A stretch of 32,176 nt of DNA from Nostocales cyanobacterium (GCA_004293145.1 RDYJ01000038.1:1-32176); one strand, 5' to 3'; positions 21,771-29,986 are shown, numbered from the stretch's first letter. Notes: generated by a model not told the origin, from the sequence alone. A program made the numbers and translations.

Positions 21771-23579
21771 ATGCAGCAACTCAAACAATTTTGGGTCGCC
21801 GAAGCACTAGAAAAGGATTTAGGCGATCCTGGTAATCCAGAGAGTATGATGTCCTTTAAACAGGTCATAGACCTGGATGAAAAGGAAGAATTTCCCCAGG
21901 AAATCATCGACTGGTTATATAACTGGAAACTCCAACATTACTACATTCCCACAGAATGCGGTGGCGAATTTACCAGCTTTGACGAGTTCATCTCCTTTGT
22001 GCGTGTGCTTTCACGCCGTGATCAAACCGCAGGAATAGCTTTCACCACCATGTTCTGGTCATACCTGGTATGGATGGCGGGAACAGACGAGCAAAAGCAA
22101 ATCCTATCCAGCTTTATGAAGGATAACAACGGGACAATGTGCCTAGCTTATTCTGAAAAAGCACATGGTAGCGATTTGTTGGGTGGGGATATGCAAGCCA
22201 CAAAAGTAGAAGGTGGTTATTTGCTAACTGGGGAAAAATGGCCAATTAACCGAGCTACCCGTTCAGGAGTCTCCTTTGTATTAGCTAGAACAGACCCAGA
22301 AGGAGGACCAAGAAGCCTTTCCCTGTTCATGGTGGAAAAGAGCAAAATTAACCCTGAGCATTTTAGTAACTTGCCAAAAATTCTCACTCACGGGATTCGC
22401 GGATCAGATATGAGTGGTATCTGCTTCGATAACTGCTTTATTCCCGAATCTATGCGGTTAGGTGCGGAAGGTGCTGGATTAGAACTAGCTTTAAAAGGCT
22501 TTCAAATAACTAGGGCTTTATGTGCTGCCTTTTCCCAAGGCGCGGCTGATACAGCTTTGCGGACTACCTTGAAATTTGCTATAGAACGCAAACTATACGG
22601 TAAGACAGTCTTTGATATGCCCCAACCCCAACGCACTCTTACAGATGCGTTTTTGGATATCTTGATCTGCGACTGTTCTACCTTTGGTGTGGGACGTGGT
22701 TTTAGTACCATGCCAGAACAAATCAGTGTTTGGTCAGCAGTGGTGAAATATTTTGTTACCACCACCTTGGAAACAGTAGTAAATAATGTATCCGTTGTTT
22801 TAGGTTCACGCTTTTATATGCGGGAAGCACACGACTGGGGTATTTTCCAGAAAGTGTTGCGGGATAACTCCATCATCAGTATGTTTGATGGCAGCAGCGT
22901 TGTGAATCTTCATGCCCTCTTACTACAACTACGGCAGTTAACAAAATCTCGCACCAGAAACGCTGGAAAGAATCTAGAAGCTTTAGAAAATCGTCTTTCT
23001 ACAACTTTTGACCTCACCCAGTCTTTACCTACATTTAATGGCAAAAAACTGGAGTTGGTTAACCGGGGTGGAGATGATGTTCTACAAGGATTAGACTTGG
23101 CTTTAACATCACTGGAAAACCTCAAAACTGACTCTAATCTGAATCCAGATACTCTCTACCAAATCATTACTTTAACGGATATAGTACGAGAAGAATTAAA
23201 CAATCTGGATGTAGAAATTACAGAGTCAACCTTCCAGTTTGGCCATGAACAAGATCCAGAATTGTTTGATATGGCCAAACAATACTGTGTACTACACGCA
23301 GCGGCATCTTGTGTGTATACCTGGATTTATAATCGTAATCATCTGGGAGAATTCTTCGCTAATGGAGAATGGTTGGCTCTTAGCTTACACAGATTAATGT
23401 TAAACTGCCGCCCTGCTAAAGCATTACCTAGAAGAATAGACGACGGTGGTGTAGTTCAAGAAATGATTCGTTTGTATAACGAAGACCGGATGTTTTCCAT
23501 CGTTCCTTTTCAACTAGCAAAATCTCAACTACAGGAAACTACCACAGATGCAACTCCAAAACTCCAACTCCAAACCTGA
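21771..23579 (+). CDS. Acyl-CoA dehydrogenase-family flavoprotein with extra C-terminal helical region
   Basis: LAYSEKAHGSDLLGGDMQATKVEGGYLLTGEKWPINRATRSGVSFVLARTDPEGG; GIRGSDMSGICFDNCFIPE; QITRALCAAFSQGAADTALRTTLKFAIERKLYG; SMFDGSSVVNLH. Confidence 0.9.
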   Translation: MQQLKQFWVAEALEKDLGDPGNPESMMSFKQVIDLDEKEEFPQEIIDWLYNWKLQHYYIPTECGGEFTSFDEFISFVRVLSRRDQTAGIAFTTMFWSYLVWMAGTDEQKQILSSFMKDNNGTMCLAYSEKAHGSDLLGGDMQATKVEGGYLLTGEKWPINRATRSGVSFVLARTDPEGGPRSLSLFMVEKSKINPEHFSNLPKILTHGIRGSDMSGICFDNCFIPESMRLGAEGAGLELALKGFQITRALCAAFSQGAADTALRTTLKFAIERKLYGKTVFDMPQPQRTLTDAFLDILICDCSTFGVGRGFSTMPEQISVWSAVVKYFVTTTLETVVNNVSVVLGSRFYMREAHDWGIFQKVLRDNSIISMFDGSSVVNLHALLLQLRQLTKSRTRNAGKNLEALENRLSTTFDLTQSLPTFNGKKLELVNRGGDDVLQGLDLALTSLENLKTDSNLNPDTLYQIITLTDIVREELNNLDVEITESTFQFGHEQDPELFDMAKQYCVLHAAASCVYTWIYNRNHLGEFFANGEWLALSLHRLMLNCRPAKALPRRIDDGGVVQEMIRLYNEDRMFSIVPFQLAKSQLQETTTDATPKLQLQT

Positions 23580-23583
23580 TACT

Positions 23584-23940
23584 ATGAACTCTATTGATGC
23601 TATTCAAGGATGGTTAGTTAACCAAATTTCTAAACAACTAAACATCAGTTCTGAAACCATCAAAGTTACTGAACCTTTAACCCGCTATGGTTTAGATTCT
23701 ATTGACTCTGTAACCATAGTTGGTGATATGGAAGACTGGTTAGGTGCAGAACTTCCTTCCACCTTACTTTGGGACTATCCAACTATTGAAAAAGCTGCTA
23801 AATATTTAGTTGAAGAAGCTGGTGTATCTCCTGAAGAAACTACTACTGCTGAACCAGTTGCTGTTACTAGCAAACCTAAAGCAGAAGCACCTGCCGGTAA
23901 AGGTTGGGGCGGTCTTTGGAACAAAATTAGTGGTAGTTGA
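23584..23940 (+). CDS. Acyl carrier protein with C-terminal extension
   Basis: YGLDSIDSVTIVGDMEDWLGAELPSTLLWDYPTIEKAAKYLVEEAG (phosphopantetheine Ser in GLDSI). ATG at 23584 (MNSIDAIQGW) preferred because the ORF start at 23548 overlaps the upstream CDS. Confidence 0.94.
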   Translation: MNSIDAIQGWLVNQISKQLNISSETIKVTEPLTRYGLDSIDSVTIVGDMEDWLGAELPSTLLWDYPTIEKAAKYLVEEAGVSPEETTTAEPVAVTSKPKAEAPAGKGWGGLWNKISGS

Positions 23941-23952
23941 TATTTCAGTTAT

Positions 23953-23985
23953 CAGTTAACAGTTATCAGTGATTGCTGTTAACTG
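23953..23985. repeat. Intra-operon 10-bp inverted repeat (hairpin) between ACP and MBOAT genes
   Basis: cagttaacag (23953-23962) ... ctgttaactg (23976-23985), perfect reverse complement, 13-nt loop. Confidence 0.75.
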
Positions 23986-24020
23986 TTTTCAATCATTTCA
24001 CAGGTGGGAGGCGTGGTGAA

Positions 24021-25484
24021 TTGAATTTTTCGGAGTTTTCGTTTTGGTGGGTGCTGCTATTATTTGCCATCCCTTATTTTACAGTCCGTTATGTTGCCAA
24101 GTCTTTGAACCTGTGGAGAGGTATTTTCGACGCGGTGGGTTTGGCGGTGATGTCGTTGTTCTTATTTGTCAACGCATCCAAAACAAGTTTTGCCATCTTT
24201 CTGTGTGAAATTATCTTCAACTACATCATGGTGTGGTTGATGTTGAAACAGGAAAAAGCACAAGCTAAGTTAATAGCAACGATTGTAGTAGTAATTGATA
24301 TTGCGATTCTGGCTTATTTCAAATATCTCAACTTCTTTGTTGAAGATGTTTTAGGTTTAGTAGTTCCAGGATTAGCAGAAAATTGGCAATCAAAATCTAT
24401 TCCTGGTATGGGTTCAATTCCCCCAGGTTTGTCTTTTTATACCTTTCAAATGGTGGGGTTTGTAGTTGATTCCTACAATAGCAGGAAAAAACAACCCATT
24501 GCTGCTTTAGATTACGTCAACTTTGTGGCTTTTTTCCCCCAAGTGGTAGCAGGTCCAATTGAACGAAGAGCAGACTTATTTCCGCAGATTGAAAACTTTA
24601 GATTTAAGTTGACTTATGATAACTTTGAATCTGGTTTTCGCTGGTTATCTCTAGGACTATTTATGAAGTTTGTCCTCGCAGATAATATTTCACCTTATAT
24701 CAAATTAGATCAAGTTGATAATCCTTGGTTAGTTTGGTTTTTTGCCTTTTTATTTACATTACAAATTTATTTTGATTTTGGTGGATATAGTTTTATTGCC
24801 GTAGGGTTAGGAAAATTTTTAGGTGTTAAATTAACCCTTAACTTTCTTGCTCCCTATACTTCCCAAAGCATTAACGAGTTTTGGCGCAGATGGCACGTTA
24901 CACTTAGCACTTGGTTTAGAGACTATGTTTTTCTGCCTTTGATGGGCAAAAATATGAAGTATGCTCCATTTTATCTTTTTATTACATTTACCCTATCTGG
25001 TTTTTGGCATGGAGCAGCCTGGAATTTTATTTTGTGGGGAGCTTATCACGGTTTATTACTCCTAGTATTGCGCTATGCTGGACGACCATTTTATAAATTT
25101 TTGGGACAGCAAAAGTTTTTAATGCCACAGTTTATTTCTTGGGCTTTAACTTTTGGTTCTGTGATTTTGGGATGTTTGTTTTTTATGGAAACAAACACAA
25201 GACGCTTGCTGCAAAAGCTGTTAGTTTTGATAACTCCTTGGAACTATTCTTTATCTAATTTGGGTGAAGCTTTAACATTCTTTAATGAGAATGGAGCAGC
25301 GGCTTTAGTATTCACTTTGTTTTTGTCAATAGGACTATTATTGATGGAACAAATTGGAGTTTGGCGACAAGGTGAAACGGAATATGATTTATTAATTTCT
25401 CCTTGGATGTCGAGAATTTTATTAGTGCTAACTATTTTGTTTGCTGCTAATACACCTTCTCCATTTATTTACTTTGAATTTTAA
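24021..25484 (+). CDS. Membrane-bound O-acyltransferase (MBOAT; DltB/AlgI-like)
   Basis: VNFVAFFPQVVAGPIERRADLFPQI; INEFWRRWHVTLSTWFRDYVFLPL; SGFWHGAAWNFILWGAYHG (MBOAT His); multiple TM helices. TTG at 24021 has gggagg 9 nt upstream; the listed start at 23973 lies inside a hairpin. Confidence 0.93.
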   Translation: MNFSEFSFWWVLLLFAIPYFTVRYVAKSLNLWRGIFDAVGLAVMSLFLFVNASKTSFAIFLCEIIFNYIMVWLMLKQEKAQAKLIATIVVVIDIAILAYFKYLNFFVEDVLGLVVPGLAENWQSKSIPGMGSIPPGLSFYTFQMVGFVVDSYNSRKKQPIAALDYVNFVAFFPQVVAGPIERRADLFPQIENFRFKLTYDNFESGFRWLSLGLFMKFVLADNISPYIKLDQVDNPWLVWFFAFLFTLQIYFDFGGYSFIAVGLGKFLGVKLTLNFLAPYTSQSINEFWRRWHVTLSTWFRDYVFLPLMGKNMKYAPFYLFITFTLSGFWHGAAWNFILWGAYHGLLLLVLRYAGRPFYKFLGQQKFLMPQFISWALTFGSVILGCLFFMETNTRRLLQKLLVLITPWNYSLSNLGEALTFFNENGAAALVFTLFLSIGLLLMEQIGVWRQGETEYDLLISPWMSRILLVLTILFAANTPSPFIYFEF

Positions 25485-25488
25485 ATAA

Positions 25489-25545
25489 TGACTCCTGACT
25501 CCTGTACAGACGTTCCGCCGGAACGTCTCTACTGACTCCTGACTC
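25489..25545. repeat. TGACTCC heptamer array interrupted by a 21-nt palindrome
   Basis: tgactcctgactcc at 25489-25502, agacgttccg-c-cggaacgtct at 25508-25528, then further tgactcc units to about 25545. Confidence 0.9.
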
Positions 25546-25555
25546 CTCAAAAATT

Positions 25556-26482
25556 ATGAACAAGTTTTTAAAACTTTCTAGTTGGTTTGCGATCGCTGGT
25601 TTAACTTGGAGTGTTGGTTATTTTTACAATGCTCGTTATGGTGGTGAACTTAGCTGGTTACGGATGATGTATGAAGAGAAAATAGCGATCGCTAAGGAAG
25701 TACAAACACCCCAGCGTATTCTCATTGTCGGTGGTTCTGGCGCTCATTACACCGTCGATGCCAAACTGATGCAAGAGACATTAGGCATCCCTACTATTAA
25801 CATAGCCACAGATGGACCTATCGGTTTAGATGTGATTTTGCCTAGTGTTGTTGATGTGATCAAAAAAGGCGATATTGTCCTACTTATTCCTGAATATTTA
25901 TTGTTGTTAGATGATAATGGTTTTGGCGATCGCTCTGGTCAATTTGGTGCTGCGATCGGTAAACCCGGTTTAGGAAATATACCCCCCAAACAACTCGCTC
26001 AAGACTTGATGTTATTGGGTATACCCACCTTAAAAGCTGCAACTAAATCATCTTTAGATGTGGTGCAGAAAGGCCGTTTAACTGGTTATTATTCTGACCC
26101 TGTAACAGCTAACGGTGATCCAACAGTCATGAAAAAACGCACTAAAAGCGAATGGTGGTCATTGACAATTAATAATACTGTTTCTCCCCATTCTTTGCGG
26201 CGAATTGAGCGATTTAAGCAGGAAGTTGAAGCTAAGGGAGCAACTTTGGTATTAGGACTTTCTTGGATTTATGGTAGCACTGATGATAAAACTCTGAATA
26301 ATATTCGTAAAACAGCAGCAGAATTAGAAAAAATTGCTCCGGTACTTTATGACAAAGAAACTTTAAATGTGAAGACTGATTCTAGTTTATTTGCTGACAC
26401 TCATTATCATCTGAATCCTGATGGCCGTCGTACTCGTACAACCGAACTTATTGAGCAGTTTAAGGCTGTAAATATCAATTAA
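25556..26482 (+). CDS. Membrane-anchored SGNH/DltD-like protein (DUF1574-like?)
   Basis: N-terminal TM anchor; RILIVGGSGAHYTVDAKLMQETLGIPTINIATDGPIGLDVILP (candidate Ser nucleophile block); FADTHYHLNPDGRRTRT (candidate Asp/His block). Confidence 0.75.
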   Translation: MNKFLKLSSWFAIAGLTWSVGYFYNARYGGELSWLRMMYEEKIAIAKEVQTPQRILIVGGSGAHYTVDAKLMQETLGIPTINIATDGPIGLDVILPSVVDVIKKGDIVLLIPEYLLLLDDNGFGDRSGQFGAAIGKPGLGNIPPKQLAQDLMLLGIPTLKAATKSSLDVVQKGRLTGYYSDPVTANGDPTVMKKRTKSEWWSLTINNTVSPHSLRRIERFKQEVEAKGATLVLGLSWIYGSTDDKTLNNIRKTAAELEKIAPVLYDKETLNVKTDSSLFADTHYHLNPDGRRTRTTELIEQFKAVNIN

Positions 26483-26571
26483 TTTTTTATTTCGCGCAAA
26501 GTCGCAAAGGAGCAAAGAGGCAAAGGAAGAAAGGAGGAAAGGGGAAAAGTAGAAATCATGAATTATAGATT

Positions 26572-27807
26572 ATGTCTCATATCAGCAATAAGTTTCTTAA
26601 AAACGTAAATGTAAAAAACCAGAATATAACTAATTATCCGGTGCGGATTTGTATTTTGGGTGGTGGTTTTGGTGGGTTGTATACGGCTTTGGAATTAATA
26701 AAAATTCCTCTAATCTGTCAACCTAATTATGAAATTATTTTGATTGAAAAACGGGATCATTTTTTATTTACTCCTTTACTTTATGAAGTGGTGACGGGAG
26801 AGTTACTTAATTGGGAGGTTGCACCCACTTATAAAAAGTTGTTGTCAGGTAGTAATGTTAAATTTTATCAGGCAGAAATTCAGGGTGTTGACTTAGAGCA
26901 AAATTTGGTAACTTTGGAAAATGGAACTCTGCTAAATTACGATTTTTTAGTGTTAGCTGTTGGGAAAGAAACAAGGTTAGATATAGTCCCAGGTGCAGCA
27001 GCATACGCTCAAACTTTTAAAAGTTTAGAAGATGCTGAATCTTTAAAGGAAAGGTTACGGGTTTTAGAAGCATCTGATATTCCAATCATTAAAATATCTA
27101 TAGCTGGTGCTGGTCCCAATGGTGTGGAAATCGCTTGTAAATTAGCAGATAGATTAAAAAAACGGGGAGAAATTCGCTTAATTGATCGAGGAGATGAAAT
27201 TCTGAAAACTTTCCCTAAAGGTTGTCGGACTGCATCATATAGAGCTTTAGTAAAACGGGGTGTGCAGATAGATTTAAATACTAATATTGAAACTATCAAA
27301 GCTGATGCAATTATTATCAATCATCAAGGTAAAACTCAGCAATTACAGACAGATTTAGTATTATGGACAGGAGGAAATCAATCAATTCAATGGGTAAAAG
27401 CACTAAATTGTCAACATAATCAACAAGGACAATTAATAGCAACTCCCACTTTACAATTAGCTGAATATCCGAATGTATTTGTATTAGGAGACTTGGCAGA
27501 AATTAGAGATATTAAAGGTAACAAATCTCCCGCTACAGCCCAAGCAGCATTTCAACAAGCACCCTGTGTAGCTAGAAATATCTGGTCAAAAATGACAGGA
27601 CGTAAATTAAAATCATTTAGCTACTTATATTTAGGAGAAATGTTAACTTTGGGTATTAAGAATGCTGTAGTTTTTAGCTTTGGCATCACTTTAGATGGTA
27701 AATTAGCTGGCATTATTCGCAGAGGAGTTTATATTCAACGTTTACCAACTCTGAAACATCAACTTCAGGTGGCTAAAAGATGGATATTTGGAGGAATTAA
27801 AAAATAG
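26572..27807 (+). CDS. NAD(P)/FAD-dependent oxidoreductase, type II NADH dehydrogenase-like
   Basis: RICILGGGFGGLYTALEL (FAD), IIKISIAGAGPNGVEIACKLADRL (NAD), VFVLGDLAEIRD...PATAQAAFQQ. Confidence 0.92.
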   Translation: MSHISNKFLKNVNVKNQNITNYPVRICILGGGFGGLYTALELIKIPLICQPNYEIILIEKRDHFLFTPLLYEVVTGELLNWEVAPTYKKLLSGSNVKFYQAEIQGVDLEQNLVTLENGTLLNYDFLVLAVGKETRLDIVPGAAAYAQTFKSLEDAESLKERLRVLEASDIPIIKISIAGAGPNGVEIACKLADRLKKRGEIRLIDRGDEILKTFPKGCRTASYRALVKRGVQIDLNTNIETIKADAIIINHQGKTQQLQTDLVLWTGGNQSIQWVKALNCQHNQQGQLIATPTLQLAEYPNVFVLGDLAEIRDIKGNKSPATAQAAFQQAPCVARNIWSKMTGRKLKSFSYLYLGEMLTLGIKNAVVFSFGITLDGKLAGIIRRGVYIQRLPTLKHQLQVAKRWIFGGIKK

Positions 27808-27832
27808 GAGTCAGGAGTCAGGAGTCAGGAGT
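27807..27832. repeat. Heptamer tandem repeat (GGAGTCA)x3.7, reverse complement of the TGACTCC family
   Basis: ggagtcaggagtcaggagtcaggagt starting at the last base of the NDH-2-like stop codon. Confidence 0.9.
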
Positions 27833-27998
27833 AAAAAACCTAAATTTTTGATAGATTTTAGTATTTTATCAATTCCAACATTAATATTTTCTCATCCTTC
27901 ATTTATTCTTCCTTCTTTCTTCTTCCTTCTTCTTCCTTCGTTTCTTCGTTTCTATCCTTACGGAAAGCTTCGCTAACGTGGTTTATTAAAAAATCTTT

Positions 27999-29807
27999 AT
28001 GGTTACTCAAAAAGAAACATCAAAAACATCCTGGAGAAAAAATCTAGAACCTGTTTTAGGACTAGATTTGCGATCGCTCGCTGCGTTTCGTATCGGTATT
28101 TCCATCATCATTCTCGTCGATTTATTTACTCGATTTGGTGATTTAACCGCCCATTATACAGATGTCGGTGTACTTCCCCGTGCTTTACTCAAGGAAATCG
28201 CTAAAACTGGACATTGGTCTTTACACGCTATCAGCGGAGAACCAATTTTTCAAGTTTTATTATTTGCACTTGCAGCGTTTTTCGCATTGCAAATGTTAGT
28301 CGGTTATCGGACTAGAATTGCTACTATTGCTTCTTGGATATTATTAATATCCATGCACAATAGAAATCCAGCTTTGATTTTTGCAGCGGATGATGTTTTA
28401 CGCGCTCTTATGTTTTGGGCAATGTTTCTACCTTGGGGCGCTCGTTATTCTTTTGATAGTGCATTGAATACTTCTCAGCGCAAGTTGCCGGAAACATTTG
28501 CGTCTGGTGCTACTTTTGCACTGATGTGTCAACAGTGTTTTATCTATATTTTTTCCGCTGCAATTAAAACTAAAAGTCCGATTTGGACTGATGGTAGTGC
28601 CGTTTATTATGCTCTGAGTTATGACCAATATGTTACTCATTTGGGTCATTTTCTCCTGAATTTTCAACCAATTTTAAATATCTTCACTCAAATTACTTTG
28701 GTTCTGGAATGGATAGGACCTTTAGCTATATTTATTCCTGTTCGGAATAGTTTATTTCGGTTAGGTGCAGTTTTGACTTTTATCGGTCTTCATCTGGGAT
28801 TTGGCTTAACTTTAAATATCGGTATTTTCCCATTTTTGAGTACGTTTAGTTGGTTAGCTTTTCTCCCTAGTGAGTTTTGGGATGGTTTGGAAAAACGTTT
28901 ACAAACTCCAGCACGTCAGGGGTTAGTAATTTACTTTGATGCTGATTGTGGTTTCTGTAAAAAGGTAGTGCATATATTACGGACGCTGTTAATTTTGCCA
29001 GGAACACCGTTATTAATGGCGCAGGATTATCCAAATGCTTATGCTGATATGCAGACTCATAATTCTTGGGTCATTGAAGATTATCAAGGAAACCGATATT
29101 TTAAGTTTAAAGGTATTGTTTATGTGGTGAGTTTGTCACCTATATTTAGGTTTTTAGTGCCGTTATTAAGTTGGAAACCAATAATGGCAGGGGGGACAAA
29201 ATTTTATGAAGCAGTAGCTAATAATAGAAAATTCGCTGGTAATTTCACCAAACCTTTTAAATTCCGTCCTCTGGAAGTTCGTAAATCTACAACTTTAACT
29301 ATTCTGGCTTTAGTATGTTTAATTTACGCTACTCTTTGGAATGTTCAAAGTTATGCTCCCGATTTATTTAAGCGGAAAATATGGCATAGAACTGAGGTAA
29401 TGGGAAGAATTACCAGACTAGATCAATCTTGGAGTATTTTCGCACCTGCACCCCCCAGAGATGATGGATGGCACGTTATTCCTGGTAGTCTGGAAAATGG
29501 TAATGAGGTTGATATTTTTCGGGGTGGAAATGCTGTTAATTGGGATAAACCTAGTTTGGGTACCAGAAGTGAAATTTATCGCAATATGCAATGGCGTACT
29601 TATTTTATTAATCTTAATCGAGCAATTGGTAAAAAGCTTTATCCTTTTTATGGAAAATATCTTTGTTATGCTTGGAATACTCAACATCAAGGTGGTGAAA
29701 AATTAAATAAATTAGATGTTTATTTTATGGATGAAAGAACAGTACCACCAGGTGAACAGCAATCAGTGAAGAAAAAGTTGACTTGGGAACAATCTTGTTC
29801 TGAATAA
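27999..29807 (+). CDS. HTTM-domain membrane protein fused to a C-terminal DCC (DUF393) thiol-redox domain
   Basis: N-terminal GLDLRSLAAFRIGISIIILVDLFTRFGDLTAHYTDVGVLPR (HTTM); VIYFDADCGFCKKVVHILRTLLI (DCC/CxxC) in the C-terminal half. Confidence 0.88.
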   Translation: MVTQKETSKTSWRKNLEPVLGLDLRSLAAFRIGISIIILVDLFTRFGDLTAHYTDVGVLPRALLKEIAKTGHWSLHAISGEPIFQVLLFALAAFFALQMLVGYRTRIATIASWILLISMHNRNPALIFAADDVLRALMFWAMFLPWGARYSFDSALNTSQRKLPETFASGATFALMCQQCFIYIFSAAIKTKSPIWTDGSAVYYALSYDQYVTHLGHFLLNFQPILNIFTQITLVLEWIGPLAIFIPVRNSLFRLGAVLTFIGLHLGFGLTLNIGIFPFLSTFSWLAFLPSEFWDGLEKRLQTPARQGLVIYFDADCGFCKKVVHILRTLLILPGTPLLMAQDYPNAYADMQTHNSWVIEDYQGNRYFKFKGIVYVVSLSPIFRFLVPLLSWKPIMAGGTKFYEAVANNRKFAGNFTKPFKFRPLEVRKSTTLTILALVCLIYATLWNVQSYAPDLFKRKIWHRTEVMGRITRLDQSWSIFAPAPPRDDGWHVIPGSLENGNEVDIFRGGNAVNWDKPSLGTRSEIYRNMQWRTYFINLNRAIGKKLYPFYGKYLCYAWNTQHQGGEKLNKLDVYFMDERTVPPGEQQSVKKKLTWEQSCSE

Positions 29808-29822
29808 TGGGTGATTAAGGTA

Positions 29823-29846
29823 ATTGGGTGGAGTGATCTACCCAAT
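29823..29846. terminator. Candidate terminator hairpin downstream of the HTTM-DCC gene
   Basis: attgggtgga-GTGA-tctacccaat: 10-bp stem with one G-U pair and a GNRA-type loop; no strong T tract. Confidence 0.45.
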
Positions 29847-29986
29847 CTAACATTATGCTCACGCAAAGACGCAAAGAGCAAGATTAGAAAATTAGAAAGT
29901 CTATTGAGTCTATGCAGCATCACAAACAACCCGAAAACCATAGTTGAGATGATTCATAAGTTAATATGTTAATTATTAATTAGGAA

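Noticed and set aside
19922-23940. FAAL-ACAD-ACP as the start of an NRPS/PKS lipopeptide cluster
   Set aside because: No condensation, ketosynthase or further adenylation domains follow; the next genes are an MBOAT and an SGNH-like protein. Cannot be fully excluded without wider context.
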